This document shows positions 1-8,524 of a stretch of 64,000 nucleotides of DNA, in pieces. Source of the stretch: Pleurocapsa sp. FMAR1 (GTDB taxonomy: Bacteria > Cyanobacteriota > Cyanobacteriia > Cyanobacteriales > Xenococcaceae); contig NZ_OY762512.1 of assembly GCF_963665995.1 (NCBI RefSeq), positions 868,001 to 932,000 on the forward strand, in the 5' to 3' direction. The stretch's first letter is position 1, and every line of letters starts with the position of its first letter. Under the pieces are notes generated by a model, which made no database searches, was not told the DNA's origin, and worked only from the letters and a program-made list of their open reading frames with translations. The position numbers were made by a program, and so were the translations under genes.

Positions 1-501
1 TCTCTCAATCAAGATGTCGGAATTGGAGCGCGATCGCTTACTGTCTCTACAGTGGGTATTCCTGGTAAAATCCAACAGTTAGCTCAACATCAACTACAGA
101 TTGTACTAGCGGTCAGTCTTCATGCCTCTAATCAAGCTTTGCGAGAACAATTAATCCCTAGTGCTAAGAAATACACTTTAGATAATCTATTGGATGAATG
201 TCGCGATTATGTTCAGGTTACGGGGAGAAGAGTAACCTTTGAATATGTTCTACTGGCAGGAGTTAATGACCTATCAGAAAATGCCAGGGAATTGGTTCAG
301 TGTCTTAAAGGCTTCCAAGCCCACGTCAACCTTATTCCTTATAATCCCATTTCTGAAGTTGATTATCAAAGACCAGATAAACGCCGCATTCAAGCATTTA
401 CTGATATTCTAGAAGAGGCAAATATAGCCGTTAGCGTTCGCTATTCTCGTGGCTTGGAAGCAGATGCAGCCTGCGGACAGCTAAGAGCCTCAAAAATTTA
501 G
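1..501 (+). CDS. rlmN: 23S rRNA (adenine-2503-C2)-methyltransferase RlmN, 3' part
   Basis: The 5' end lies outside the window; the frame is open from base 1 and ends at TAG 499-501. The visible part is the C-terminal half of a radical-SAM methyltransferase that methylates A2503 of 23S rRNA (and A37 of some tRNAs in some bacteria). Recognisable RlmN signatures are STVGIP near the start, AVSLHA, the stretch [17 protein letters not shown] and, near the end, the [15 protein letters not shown] block that carries the conserved C-terminal cysteine forming the methyl-carrier adduct. The [4Fe-4S] CxxxCxxC motif must be upstream of the window. The gene converges on the next gene, and the two stop codons overlap by four bases. 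Confidence 0.95.
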   Translation, partial: SLNQDVGIGARSLTVSTVGIPGKIQQLAQHQLQIVLAVSLHASNQALREQLIPSAKKYTLDNLLDECRDYVQVTGRRVTFEYVLLAGVNDLSENARELVQCLKGFQAHVNLIPYNPISEVDYQRPDKRRIQAFTDILEEANIAVSVRYSRGLEADAACGQLRASKI

Positions 502-698
502 GCTGAAACAGAAAAAGAAGAATTGACGCGGTGACATTCGACACCTGGAGCGTAAGCTTCAATCACTTTGCCAGTTTTAGCGCATTGAACTAGCAGATAG
601 TCACAGCTACGACACGAAATGCGCTTAATCGAATCATTGATAGTTTTTACAGCGCGATCGCCACAGTTAGAGCAAGGAATTATTTGTGTCTTAGTCAT
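498..698 (-). CDS. Small zinc-ribbon protein, function unknown
   Basis: A 66-residue protein with CSNC at residues 9-12 and CRSC at 29-32, a spacing expected of a treble-clef or zinc-ribbon fold, plus a further Cys at 39. There is no signal peptide or membrane segment. Small proteins of this type are common in cyanobacteria and are sometimes labelled PriA-related because of the zinc ribbon, but nothing here shows a helicase. The stop overlaps the rlmN stop tail-to-tail, so the two transcripts must read into each other. Coding status is well supported by the Cys pattern; the function is not known. Confidence 0.75.
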   Translation of the reverse strand: MTKTQIIPCSNCGDRAVKTINDSIKRISCRSCDYLLVQCAKTGKVIEAYAPGVECHRVNSSFSVSA

Positions 699-1042
699 TT
701 TTACTTCCCAGAACCTTGAGACTTAAATGATCGAGTCTGAAATTCTGTTTGCAGGTAAAGTTTTAATTTTAGTTTACATAAATAAGTGTAATTACCTTTT
801 AAGTATTACTCTTCAGTCTTTAGATATATTTTATATCTTTCTATATTGATCCCTGATGACCATAAGTCTAATTCAATCTATATGTTCTGTCTCGAAGGTA
901 TTTTTAGCTTATTTTCAAATATTAATTATAAAAACACAATTTATCTTTATCTCTTTCTAAGCTTTTATTTTTTCTGCGTCATTATGCTAAATAATGATTT
1001 AATTTTAGAAAACAATTATTTTGCTTTATATGGCAATAATCT
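699..1042. other. AT-rich gap between the zinc-ribbon gene and menB
   Basis: About 340 bases, strongly AT-rich, lying between two divergent genes. It must hold both promoters. I see no repeat, no hairpin followed by a T-run and no convincing extra gene. A reading frame beginning near 846 runs through here but is out of frame with, and overlaps, menB. Confidence 0.5.
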
Positions 1043-1876
1043 ATGCAAGTTGAATGGCAGACAGTTAAAAGTTACGAAGATATTTTTTATCAAAAATGGA
1101 ATGGTATTGCCAAAATCACCATTAATCGTCCTCACAAGCGCAATGCGTTTCGACCCAAAACTATATTTGAAATGTATGATGCTTTTATCGACGCTCGCGA
1201 AGACAATACTGTAGGGGTAGTCTTGCTTACAGGTGCAGGACCTCATACAGACGGTAAATATGCTTTTTGTGCTGGTGGCGATCAAAGCATTAGAGGAAAA
1301 GCAGGATATATAGATGAACAAGGCACACCAAGATTAAATGTCTTAGACTTACAGCGTTTGATTCGCTCATTGCCAAAAGTAACCATCGCTTTAGTAGCTG
1401 GTTATGCGATCGGTGGAGGTCATGTACTTCATGTTTTATGCGACTTGACTATTGCAGCAGATAACGCCATTTTTGGACAAACAGGACCAAAAGTAGGTAG
1501 TTTTGACGGTGGATTTGGCTCTAGCTATTTAGCAAGAATTGTCGGTCAAAAAAAAGCTAGAGAAATTTGGTTTTTATGTCGCCAATATAACGCTACAGAA
1601 GCTAGGGAAATGGGCTTAGTTAACTGCGTTGTACCGATAGATCGCCTAGAAGCCGAGGGGATTAAGTGGTCACAAGAGATTCTATCCAAAAGCCCCATTG
1701 CCATTCGCTGTCTAAAAGCTGCCTTTAATGCTGACTGTGATGGACAAGCAGGTTTACAAGAATTGGCTGGCAACGCTACTATGCTCTACTATATGACAGA
1801 AGAAGGAGCAGAAGGAAAACAAGCCTTCTTAGAAAAGCGATCGCCAAATTTTCAACAGTATCCTTGGCTACCTTGA
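1043..1876 (+). CDS. menB: 1,4-dihydroxy-2-naphthoyl-CoA synthase MenB
   Basis: A 277-residue crotonase-superfamily enzyme that closes the naphthoate ring of o-succinylbenzoyl-CoA in phylloquinone (vitamin K1) synthesis, needed for photosystem I. Family signatures: [14 protein letters not shown] near residue 30, the oxyanion-hole segments FCAGGDQ and [10 protein letters not shown], the motif [13 protein letters not shown], and the C-terminal block near [16 protein letters not shown]. Length matches the family. The start at 1043 gives the usual N-terminus before the EDI..W.GIAKI segment; no clear Shine-Dalgarno sequence is seen, which is ordinary in cyanobacteria. A strong terminator follows directly. 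Confidence 0.96.
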   Translation: MQVEWQTVKSYEDIFYQKWNGIAKITINRPHKRNAFRPKTIFEMYDAFIDAREDNTVGVVLLTGAGPHTDGKYAFCAGGDQSIRGKAGYIDEQGTPRLNVLDLQRLIRSLPKVTIALVAGYAIGGGHVLHVLCDLTIAADNAIFGQTGPKVGSFDGGFGSSYLARIVGQKKAREIWFLCRQYNATEAREMGLVNCVVPIDRLEAEGIKWSQEILSKSPIAIRCLKAAFNADCDGQAGLQELAGNATMLYYMTEEGAEGKQAFLEKRSPNFQQYPWLP

Positions 1877-1883
1877 AAAACAA

Positions 1884-1918
1884 AAGTGCGTCCCCATAAT
1901 CTTAGGACGCACTTTTTT
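1884..1918 (+). terminator. Rho-independent terminator of menB
   Basis: A perfect 10-bp stem (AAGTGCGTCC at 1884-1893 with GGACGCACTT at 1905-1914) and an 11-base loop run straight into six Ts. It begins 8 bases after the menB stop codon. Confidence 0.9.
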
Positions 1919-1961
1919 GGTAGGCAAAAAAACATAAATATACCAAATTGCCAAGTTTTAA

Positions 1962-2261
1962 TTAACTCAAAGCTTCATCTTTATTTTTTACAAATTGTGT
2001 CCTGCGCGTAGCTACGATCTCGATTTCGGATACTTTTGAGGTCAATTGACTGGTTGATATCGGTTCTACAGAACTTGAATAGTGAAAAATATCTTCTAAT
2101 TTTTTTAAAGTTGTTTTAAAAGGATGAGAAGCAAGTGTACAAGCTTTCCAACTGCCTTGAACAGGTACTCCTAACCTTTGGCAAGAACCACCTCTACGCC
2201 CCTCTGGCTTATATGAATGACAGAAGCGACAGGCTGAAGTTGAAAAATTTATTTCTTCCAT
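1962..2261 (-). CDS. Conserved cyanobacterial Cys-rich protein, function unknown
   Basis: A 99-residue protein whose first half is a compact Cys motif: CRFC at residues 11-14, then PEGRRGG, Cys27, LGVPV.G.W, Cys41 and a closing PF. I recognise this pattern as a conserved, uncharacterised cyanobacterial small-protein family; four cysteines at this spacing could bind zinc or an Fe-S cluster, but that is inference. The second half is low in conservation-like features and ends in charged residues. It stands alone between menB's terminator and a gap with inverted repeats. Confidence 0.8.
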   Translation of the reverse strand: MEEINFSTSACRFCHSYKPEGRRGGSCQRLGVPVQGSWKACTLASHPFKTTLKKLEDIFHYSSSVEPISTSQLTSKVSEIEIVATRRTQFVKNKDEALS

Positions 2262-2356
2262 TTAGGTTATGTAGGACTTCGGTTTAATTCCATCTCCGTT
2301 ACTTCTATTTTGTGCTTACTTCATAAACCGCTAAATTCAATTGCAGCCATTATCTA

Positions 2357-2491
2357 TTAAGGCTTAGAGTGATCCCCAAGCATTATTAAGCCTTAACAAT
2401 CTCTTTATAATTGAGTAACGAATGGAAACAATAACTTTATAAAACGGTATCAAAAATAGATTTATTCTCAGTAATTTACCTAAAATTACTG
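2357..2491. repeat. Two inverted repeats in an intergenic gap
   Basis: TTAAGGCTTA at 2357-2366 pairs with TAAGCCTTAA at 2387-2396 (20-base loop), and CAGTAATTT at 2469-2477 pairs with AAATTACTG at 2483-2491 (5-base loop). Neither has a downstream T-run for the minus-strand gene that ends at 2552, so they are noted as possible operators or RNA hairpins rather than terminators. Confidence 0.45.
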
Positions 2492-2551
2492 AAAAACCTA
2501 CAGGGATCGTGAATAAGAAGCAGATAAACCTTTATAGTTTTTTCATTAAAA

Positions 2552-3154
2552 CTAGGAAGAAGTTGAGGGAATATATTCTGAACACCATTTTTGAGCAATG
2601 CAGTGATAACATGAATTCCACCGTTCAATCTCCTCTATTGGTGTAGAAGCATTACATTGAGGACAACAAGAAAAAGATGATGATTTCTTTTTGATAGTTT
2701 CTAACCAGCGTCTAGCTGCAAGTTTTGCATCTGTAGAAGAATATATACGATCTTCCTTACTCTTGAAATTTGAGGCTTTATATTCAACAGAATGATGTTT
2801 GAATTTCGGCTGCTCACTAATACTAAATAAGTTGGTATTAATAGTATTTTGAACAGTTGCTTGATGCCATTGGGAAGATGAAAAGCGGACATCTTTAAGT
2901 ACAAAAGGCAGTTGATTGTTAAGCTTTTTGAGTAGAGTGTAACGTTGAAAAGAAAGCTCTTGCGCTCTTGCTGCACTCGATGTTGCCACCCAAAGCACTT
3001 GCCTACTAATGTAAAGAGGGCGGGTATGTTGAGCCGTATTTTGACTGACGGTATCGTGCCAGCATTTTAAGAGTTGACGATGTTCACGAAGTTTCTCCCA
3101 ACCTGGCTGTTGCTCAAGTTGAGCTAGTATTTGTTCTACTGAATCAAAAAACAA
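2552..3154 (-). CDS. DUF721 (DciA-like) protein with C-terminal zinc ribbon
   Basis: A 200-residue protein. Residues ~1-95 match the DUF721 family: a helical lead, then CWHDTVSQNTAQHTRPLYI and VLWVATSSAARAQELSF. DUF721 includes DciA, the helicase operator that helps load DnaB in bacteria lacking DnaC/DnaI. The middle is low-complexity and probably disordered. Residues ~158-190 hold CPQC and CYHC pairs, a probable zinc ribbon. The length and zinc ribbon differ from the short DciA of many proteobacteria. The replication role is by family only; the fold assignment is reasonably firm. Confidence 0.8.
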   Translation of the reverse strand: MFFDSVEQILAQLEQQPGWEKLREHRQLLKCWHDTVSQNTAQHTRPLYISRQVLWVATSSAARAQELSFQRYTLLKKLNNQLPFVLKDVRFSSSQWHQATVQNTINTNLFSISEQPKFKHHSVEYKASNFKSKEDRIYSSTDAKLAARRWLETIKKKSSSFSCCPQCNASTPIEEIERWNSCYHCIAQKWCSEYIPSTSS

Positions 3155-3246
3155 AAAATCTAGGGATCTTTAGATCATAAATTTACCATTATTATCAGCA
3201 TAACCTTTAAATTTGCCTAAACTAACTTAACCCGATCTGGCGTAAA

Positions 3247-3477
3247 TTAGTCAGAGTTCTTTTTGGGTGCAGGTACAGGATCGTAGCCACCTGGATGAAA
3301 AGGATGACAGCGTAATATACGATTAACCGCCAGCCAACTCCCTTTAATAGTTCCATAGAGAGCGATCGCCTCAATGGCATATTGTGAACAGGTGGGTTGA
3401 AAGCGACAGGTGGGAGGAAAAAGAGGAGAAATAAAGCGACGATAACCTTTAATTAGCCACAGCAGTAAAGTTTTCAT
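3247..3477 (-). CDS. yidD: Membrane protein insertion efficiency factor YidD
   Basis: A 76-residue protein with the whole YidD signature: an amphipathic N-terminus ([19 protein letters not shown]), the core [15 protein letters not shown] with its paired cysteines, [15 protein letters not shown] and HPGGYDPVP. YidD lies at the inner face of the membrane and assists YidC-dependent insertion. In many bacteria it sits in the rnpA-yidC cluster; here it is separate, next to the DUF721 gene. Confidence 0.95.
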   Translation of the reverse strand: MKTLLLWLIKGYRRFISPLFPPTCRFQPTCSQYAIEAIALYGTIKGSWLAVNRILRCHPFHPGGYDPVPAPKKNSD

Positions 3478-3548
3478 GATTTCTTACTCCACAAATGTTC
3501 TAATCAACAGACAATAAAATAAATTCAAGCACATATCTTATTTTATAT

Positions 3549-4259
3549 ATGGGTAATTTAGAATCATCTTCTGCACAAGACGCTATCGCCCTTTTTTTGT
3601 ATCCCTTAGGAACTGTTTTTGCTTACTTAGCAATGTTAGTTATTGTAGCTGACGTTCTTAGTCGCTTCATTGTCGATGATCCCGAATTAACCCGCAAAGT
3701 TGTTCATATTGGCAGTGGCAACGTCATCCTTTTAGCTTGGTGGCTGGATATATCCTCGGCGGTAATTATTGGTGCTGCCATAATTGCTGCGGCGATCGCC
3801 ATTACATCTTATCTTATTCCTATTCTTCCCAGTATTGAAAGCGTTGGGCGCAAAAGCTTTGGTACGTTATTTTATGCCGTCAGCATTGGTGTCTTGGCTG
3901 CCTGTTTCTGGCAAGATAGCCCTCAATATACAACAATTGGCATTTTAATTATGGCTTGGGGAGATGGCATGGCAGCCATTATTGGTCAGCGTTTTGGCAA
4001 ACATCCCTATCATGTCGGTGGGATAACTAAAAGCTGGGAAGGCTCTTTGGCGATGCTAGGGGCAGCTTTTACCGTTACTGGGGCTATTTTATTATTTGTA
4101 GAGGGGAATAGTTGGCAGGTATGGTCAATTTCTCTAGTGGTTGCTGTAGTTGCCACAATATTAGAAGCTTTCTCTAAGCTAGGTGTAGATAATTTAACTG
4201 TCCCTATAAGCAGTGGATTTTTGTGTTTTTTTTGTGTTCAGGTACTATCATTTAGTTAA
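3549..4259 (+). CDS. Phytol/polyprenol kinase-like integral membrane protein (SEC59/VTE5 family)
   Basis: A 236-residue protein with about six or seven membrane segments. The N-terminal DPELTRKVVHIGSGN matches the conserved RK..H...G motif of SEC59/VTE5 and CDP-diglyceride synthetase-like lipid kinases, and AWGDGMAAIIGQRFGKH followed by KSWEGSLAM is the family's nucleotide-binding and active-site region. In cyanobacteria the VTE5 homologue recycles phytol from chlorophyll breakdown for tocopherol synthesis; dolichol-kinase-like use cannot be excluded. The gene heads a forward run of six genes. Confidence 0.8.
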   Translation: MGNLESSSAQDAIALFLYPLGTVFAYLAMLVIVADVLSRFIVDDPELTRKVVHIGSGNVILLAWWLDISSAVIIGAAIIAAAIAITSYLIPILPSIESVGRKSFGTLFYAVSIGVLAACFWQDSPQYTTIGILIMAWGDGMAAIIGQRFGKHPYHVGGITKSWEGSLAMLGAAFTVTGAILLFVEGNSWQVWSISLVVAVVATILEAFSKLGVDNLTVPISSGFLCFFCVQVLSFS

Positions 4260-4306
4260 ATGTTATTTAACCATACAAATTCAAAATTAATTAATAACTC
4301 TAGATA

Positions 4307-4537
4307 ATGACTAATTCTGCGCCTAAACAAGCACCAGAAACCACTATAACCCCTGAAGCTACGTCAGACGGGACTAGAGATAATATCTCAGAAAGTTCCA
4401 AGCCCAAAGATAGCTACGTTAAGTTAGCAATGCGGAACATGGTTCGCAAAGGAGGACAATCTTTGTGGCACTTTTTTCTGACTACTGCTGGTTTAGTGGG
4501 GGTTTTGATTGGTCTAGCTTACCTGACAAAACCATAA
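4307..4537 (+). CDS. DUF3285-like small membrane protein
   Basis: A 76-residue protein: a hydrophilic, Thr/Pro/Ser-rich first 35 residues, then the conserved block SYVKLAMRNMVRKGGQSLWH, then one membrane segment near residues 52-72. The C-terminal block fits a cyanobacterial family I know as DUF3285. Function unknown. It lies 47 bases after the kinase-like gene and 13 bases before ybeY, so it is probably cotranscribed with both. Confidence 0.8.
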   Translation: MTNSAPKQAPETTITPEATSDGTRDNISESSKPKDSYVKLAMRNMVRKGGQSLWHFFLTTAGLVGVLIGLAYLTKP

Positions 4538-4550
4538 ATCAAGCAAGTCT

Positions 4551-5072
4551 ATGGACATAAATGTTAAGCAGCCTATAAATGCTCTAATCTACGTCGAAAA
4601 TGTATATGAAGGGAACTTATCCCCAAATAGTTTAAAAGCTATTGAATCTATTCCTTGGGACGACTGGATTAAAGCTTGGTTTGACTCACTTGAGTCTATA
4701 AGTAATTTAAAGCAAGACTGCGAAATTGGGTTGAGATTAACAGGCGATCTCCAAATTCAGGCTCTTAACTGTCAGTATCGCTCAATAGACAGCCCTACAG
4801 ATGTTTTAGCTTTTGCAGCTACCGAGGCTGATATACCTTTACCTTTAGATATTGCTGAACCTCTTTATTTAGGAGATGTTATTATTTCACTTGACACTGC
4901 TAAAAAACAAGCACAGGAGCAAAATCATTTATTAACAACGGAGTTGGCTTGGTTGGCTAGTCATGGCGTGTTACATCTGTTAGGTTGGGATCATCCCGAT
5001 GAGATTAGTCTAGAGAAAATGTTGAAGCAACAGTCTAAACTGGTTCATTTATCAAAAGTTCGGCAAAATTAG
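4551..5072 (+). CDS. ybeY: Endoribonuclease YbeY
   Basis: A 173-residue single-strand-specific metal-dependent RNase that works in 16S rRNA 3'-end maturation and ribosome quality control. The zinc motif H-x3-H-x5-H is intact as HGVLHLLGWDH, and the upstream block SPTDVLAFAA then LGDVIISLDTAKKQA is typical. Length is normal for the cyanobacterial form. In many genomes ybeY is followed by dgkA, as here. Confidence 0.95.
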   Translation: MDINVKQPINALIYVENVYEGNLSPNSLKAIESIPWDDWIKAWFDSLESISNLKQDCEIGLRLTGDLQIQALNCQYRSIDSPTDVLAFAATEADIPLPLDIAEPLYLGDVIISLDTAKKQAQEQNHLLTTELAWLASHGVLHLLGWDHPDEISLEKMLKQQSKLVHLSKVRQN

Positions 5073-5182
5073 TGAGTAATGTTAAGTGGTTATACTGTTT
5101 TATTTGAACATAGTTGTATGTAATTGTTGAGTTACTATTACATTATAAATAAGTAAATATACGGATCGAGTTTGATATCAAT

Positions 5183-5692
5183 ATGATTGAACCAAACAAG
5201 ACAAATAATCCGACCTTACCTTTATTAGATATAAATATGAAATCCTCTATTATTGCTTCTACTCCTAACGAAGCTTCTACAGCCAGTAAGAAAATAATTC
5301 GTGATTTAGCTTGGCAGGTAGCACCAAATTTATTTTTGAGCTTTAAATATGCCTGGGCGGGAGTGCGTTACTCATTTGTTACCCAGAGAAATTTTCGTAT
5401 TCATACTATTATTGGTACCCTGGCGGTTTGCTTGGGTATTTTTTTAAAAATTCAGGCTATGGAAATGGCAGTAATCGTCATGACCTGCGCTATGGTAATG
5501 GTTCTAGAATTAATTAATACGGCTCTTGAGGCAGTGGTCGATCTGACGGTTAAGCAAACTTATCATGAGCTAGCCAAAATAGCTAAAGATTGCGCTGCTG
5601 GTGCAGTTTTAATTAGTGCGATCGCTGCGGTGATGGTAGCATCTCTTATTCTGCTTCCCAATCTGTTAAAACTGATTGTACCTATGTTGTAA
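5183..5692 (+). CDS. dgkA: Diacylglycerol/undecaprenol kinase DgkA
   Basis: A 169-residue integral membrane kinase of the DagK family with three membrane helices. Core motifs: a Phe-rich amphipathic helix before QRNFRIHTIIGT, then the catalytic helix MVLELINTALEAVVDL and KIAKDCAAGAVLISA. A ~50-residue N-terminal extension before the core is polar and could be trimmed by a later start, for example at the Met near residue 19. Gram-positive homologues phosphorylate undecaprenol; which lipid is used here is unknown. It precedes trpG/pabA by 12 bases. Confidence 0.9.
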   Translation: MIEPNKTNNPTLPLLDINMKSSIIASTPNEASTASKKIIRDLAWQVAPNLFLSFKYAWAGVRYSFVTQRNFRIHTIIGTLAVCLGIFLKIQAMEMAVIVMTCAMVMVLELINTALEAVVDLTVKQTYHELAKIAKDCAAGAVLISAIAAVMVASLILLPNLLKLIVPML

Positions 5693-5704
5693 TGGAGATT
5701 TGAC

Positions 5705-6301
5705 TTGATTTTAGTTATTGATAACTATGATAGTTTCACCTATAACTTGGTGCAGTATTTAGGGGAGTTGGGTCAACAACTGCCTATAGCATCAGACATT
5801 CGCGTCTACAGAAACGATGCAATCGATCTTAAGACGATAAATCAGCTTAAGCCAGACGGTATTGTAATTTCTCCTGGTCCTGGTCGCCCTGAAGATGCGG
5901 GAATATCACTACAGTTAATTGAAAAACTTGGTTCTCAAATCCCTATTTTGGGGGTTTGCCTCGGTCATCAAAGTATTGGACAAGTTTTTGGCGGTCAAGT
6001 TGTCTCTGCACCAGTTTTAATGCACGGCAAAACATCCCCAGTTCATCATCACAATACGGGAATATTTGCTGGGCTAGAATCTCCTTTTACCGCCACCAGA
6101 TATCATAGTTTAGTGATTGAGCGTCAAACTATTCCTGATACCTTAGAAATAACGGCTTGGGTAGAAGACGGCACAATTATGGGAGTCCGTCATCGCGATT
6201 ATCATCATCTTCAAGGAGTGCAGTTTCATCCTGAAAGCATTTTGACGGATAATGGAAAATTATTGTTACGCAATTTTTTAAATTCTTTAGGTAGTAAATA
6301 A
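5705..6301 (+). CDS. Glutamine amidotransferase component II of anthranilate/aminodeoxychorismate synthase
   Basis: A 198-residue class-I glutamine amidotransferase (TrpG/PabA). It supplies ammonia to a chorismate-binding partner for tryptophan or folate synthesis; many bacteria use one subunit for both. Opening [19 protein letters not shown], oxyanion strand [12 protein letters not shown], nucleophile GVCLGHQ and the His-Glu pair in VQFHPES are all intact. The start is TTG at 5705, supported by GGAG at 5694-5697 seven bases upstream and because the family N-terminus begins exactly there. No component I gene is in the window. Confidence 0.93.
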   Translation: MILVIDNYDSFTYNLVQYLGELGQQLPIASDIRVYRNDAIDLKTINQLKPDGIVISPGPGRPEDAGISLQLIEKLGSQIPILGVCLGHQSIGQVFGGQVVSAPVLMHGKTSPVHHHNTGIFAGLESPFTATRYHSLVIERQTIPDTLEITAWVEDGTIMGVRHRDYHHLQGVQFHPESILTDNGKLLLRNFLNSLGSK

Positions 6302-6305
6302 ATAT

Positions 6306-7088
6306 ATGAAACGGCGACAGTTAATCCGCTATGGTGGAGTAGGTTTGACAACGGCGATCGCCACAAGTTTAATTCCCCGTCAGTTTTCCTTGGCTCAGGA
6401 AGTTACCGATGGAGTGACTGTTCAATATCTGGGACATACCTGCTTTTTATTTACGGGTGATGGTTTAAAAGTTTTGGTTAATCCCTATGATTCGGCTGGC
6501 TGTACCGCTGGCTTGAGTCTGCCTGACGTGCAGCCAGACGTAGTGCTAGTTAGTAGCTTTCTTTTAGATGAAGGAGCAGTAGACAAAGTACAGGGCAATC
6601 CTCAAGTTATTACAGAGCAAGGTGTTCATCAGTTTAAAAGTATTAAGTTTCAAGGATTTTCTATGCCTCACGATCTTCAAGGAGGTAAACGCTTTGGCAA
6701 TAATATCGCCTGGCGATGGACTCAAGGAGGGGTAAATATTCTGCATCTTGGCGGTGCTGCTGCGCCTCTAACTACAGAAGATAAAATATTGCTAGGTGGT
6801 GCAGATATACTGCTTGCTCCAGTGGGAGGTGGTCCAAAAGCCTATGATGCGTCCGAGGCAAATCGGGTAGTAAAAGTTCTCAATCCAAAAATGGTGATTC
6901 CTACCCAATATCGAGTTGCCACAGCCGACAAAGCAAGCTGCGATCTTGCTCCTGTGGGTGACTTTTTGGCTTTGGTAAAGAGTGAGAATATGGAAGTCGC
7001 CCAGGTAGGCACAGATCGCTTTGAAGTCAAAAAATCTTATTTAAGGGGCGATCGCACTTTAGTCAGAGTTCTAGACTATACCTCATGA
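6306..7088 (+). CDS. Exported metallo-beta-lactamase-fold protein lacking metal ligands
   Basis: 260 residues with a likely Tat signal (KRRQLIRYGG, hydrophobic run, Ala-rich cleavage site near residue 30). The body follows the UlaG-like MBL fold: VQYLGHTCFLF, LVNPYDS, VLVSS, the GA/GG-rich ILHLGGAA, DILLAPVGGG and VIPTQYR. Where the active family has HxHxDH after the 'vlvTH' strand this protein reads VSSFLLDEG, and the later zinc His/Asp of HxGD is replaced by HLGGA. It is therefore probably not a zinc hydrolase, though the fold looks intact. The start is only 4 bases after trpG/pabA, implying one operon. Confidence 0.85.
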   Translation: MKRRQLIRYGGVGLTTAIATSLIPRQFSLAQEVTDGVTVQYLGHTCFLFTGDGLKVLVNPYDSAGCTAGLSLPDVQPDVVLVSSFLLDEGAVDKVQGNPQVITEQGVHQFKSIKFQGFSMPHDLQGGKRFGNNIAWRWTQGGVNILHLGGAAAPLTTEDKILLGGADILLAPVGGGPKAYDASEANRVVKVLNPKMVIPTQYRVATADKASCDLAPVGDFLALVKSENMEVAQVGTDRFEVKKSYLRGDRTLVRVLDYTS

Positions 7089-7298
7089 GCTTTGTAGTTT
7101 TTTGGGGATTAGGATTAGGCGCGATATCTTAGTATCGTTTCGCTTAAGTAAGAAGTAGTAAGTAGCAAGCAGCAAGCTAGATATTATCGAGTTTTCAAGT
7201 TAAATAAATGGTTACTTTATTTACGCCCACTCGAAGAGCTAAAAGCTAGAAACCAGTTAATTTGAACGGAAGCTAATTCACACGCTTGCGGTGAATAG

Positions 7299-7901
7299 TT
7301 AATTGCTGTTTTTCTTTTCCGCTTGAGGATCGACACCTTGTTCAAGCTGCCAGGCGATCGCATTTAGAACTAAGCTACCATTACCTGTACAAGTCTCTTG
7401 GTATTCTTCCTGTGCTGCGACAATAGAGCCTAATTTTTCGATGGTTTTACCGTACTTTTTATCTTTAGCTAGTTCTTTTTCTTCAGCAGTCAAAGGACGC
7501 GATCGCTCTAAAACAACTTTGATAATCGGTATATATTGCTCTGCTTCTTCTGATGCCTCTTGCACATCTAATTGCAGCTTAGTAAGCTCAATAATTTCTT
7601 TTGCTCCCTGAACAATGGGCAATAATTCCTGGTTATCTGACACGGTTTGAGTGGATTTTACTGGAGGACTAACCGATGGTACATAAAAAATGTGGTCTGG
7701 TGTTAAACCATCAGGAAAACGATTAACATCAATCTCTTCTTTTTCCCACATTTCTTGCACCATCTCTAAAGCTTTGGCACGATTTTTTTTGGTATCCCCT
7801 GTTGTACCAGACACCTCTACCAAAATTCCTTCTTGCTCTTGAACTGGTTTAGAAAGATCGCTGACTGCAACAAAATGAGAGACTGCTGGGGTTTTTGTCA
7901 T
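7299..7901 (-). CDS. Hypothetical protein
   Basis: A 200-residue soluble, acidic protein with no signal or membrane segment. The first half has a charged helix (KKNRAKALEMVQEMWEKEEIDVNRFP) and a short proline-rich linker; the second half is helical, with EEAEQYIPIIKVVLERSRPLTAEEKELAKDKK. I do not recognise the family. The base composition and an embedded HIP1 site (GCGATCGC near 7354) are native in character. It stands alone with long gaps on both sides. Confidence 0.65.
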   Translation of the reverse strand: MTKTPAVSHFVAVSDLSKPVQEQEGILVEVSGTTGDTKKNRAKALEMVQEMWEKEEIDVNRFPDGLTPDHIFYVPSVSPPVKSTQTVSDNQELLPIVQGAKEIIELTKLQLDVQEASEEAEQYIPIIKVVLERSRPLTAEEKELAKDKKYGKTIEKLGSIVAAQEEYQETCTGNGSLVLNAIAWQLEQGVDPQAEKKNSN

Positions 7902-8524
7902 CTTGAGAAAGATTTGAATTTTTCAATATTATTGTACTATTTTTACTTTATCAAGAATTTATTAATTTAAGAACAAGGTATCACTGTCATTTAAAGCGCG
8001 ATCGCCTTTAACCAACTGATGCCGAATTTTTAATCCTTGAAGATAGATGTAGAAAGCTTGAAAAAGATAAAGTATAAAGGCTGAAGAATTAACTGCTATT
8101 TATTTTACCAAAAAATTTAACAACAAATTAATCTATAAAAATTTAATTAACTATCCAGAAAACTGTCAAATACGCAGCCTTAAATCATAACAAGATTGAT
8201 ATTATATTGCTAGCTTAAGTTGGTCTTAATATAACAATTATCTTGTTTAAGACGGTTAATAATTTTCTCTTATAAGCTCAAGTTTAACCAGTTTAAGTTA
8301 CTTATTATATAGCTGTGAATAAATTAGTTCGTAAGGCAACTAGTAAAAGAGATATCTATATATTGTTAGACATAAAAATAGACTAATAGCACGCCAGGGG
8401 AATAACAGTAAAAATATTAATTTTTTGACTTTTGGAAAAGCTGTTAACTTAAAATGTTTTCTCAGCTAAATCTTAGTAGTATAGCGGTTAATAGCTACTG
8501 AAATATATAAGAAATAAATTAATT
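7902..8524. other. Long AT-rich gap upstream of the PanE-like gene
   Basis: About 620 bases between two divergent genes, very AT-rich, with a single HIP1 site near 7998. I find no open frame with a recognisable protein, no tRNA-like fold and no strong hairpin. It may carry promoters or a small RNA that cannot be seen by eye. Confidence 0.4.

Noticed and set aside
846-1214. Open frame overlapping the menB start
   Set aside because: It is out of frame with menB, very rich in Phe/Ile/Asn/Leu as random AT-rich DNA would be, and matches nothing known.
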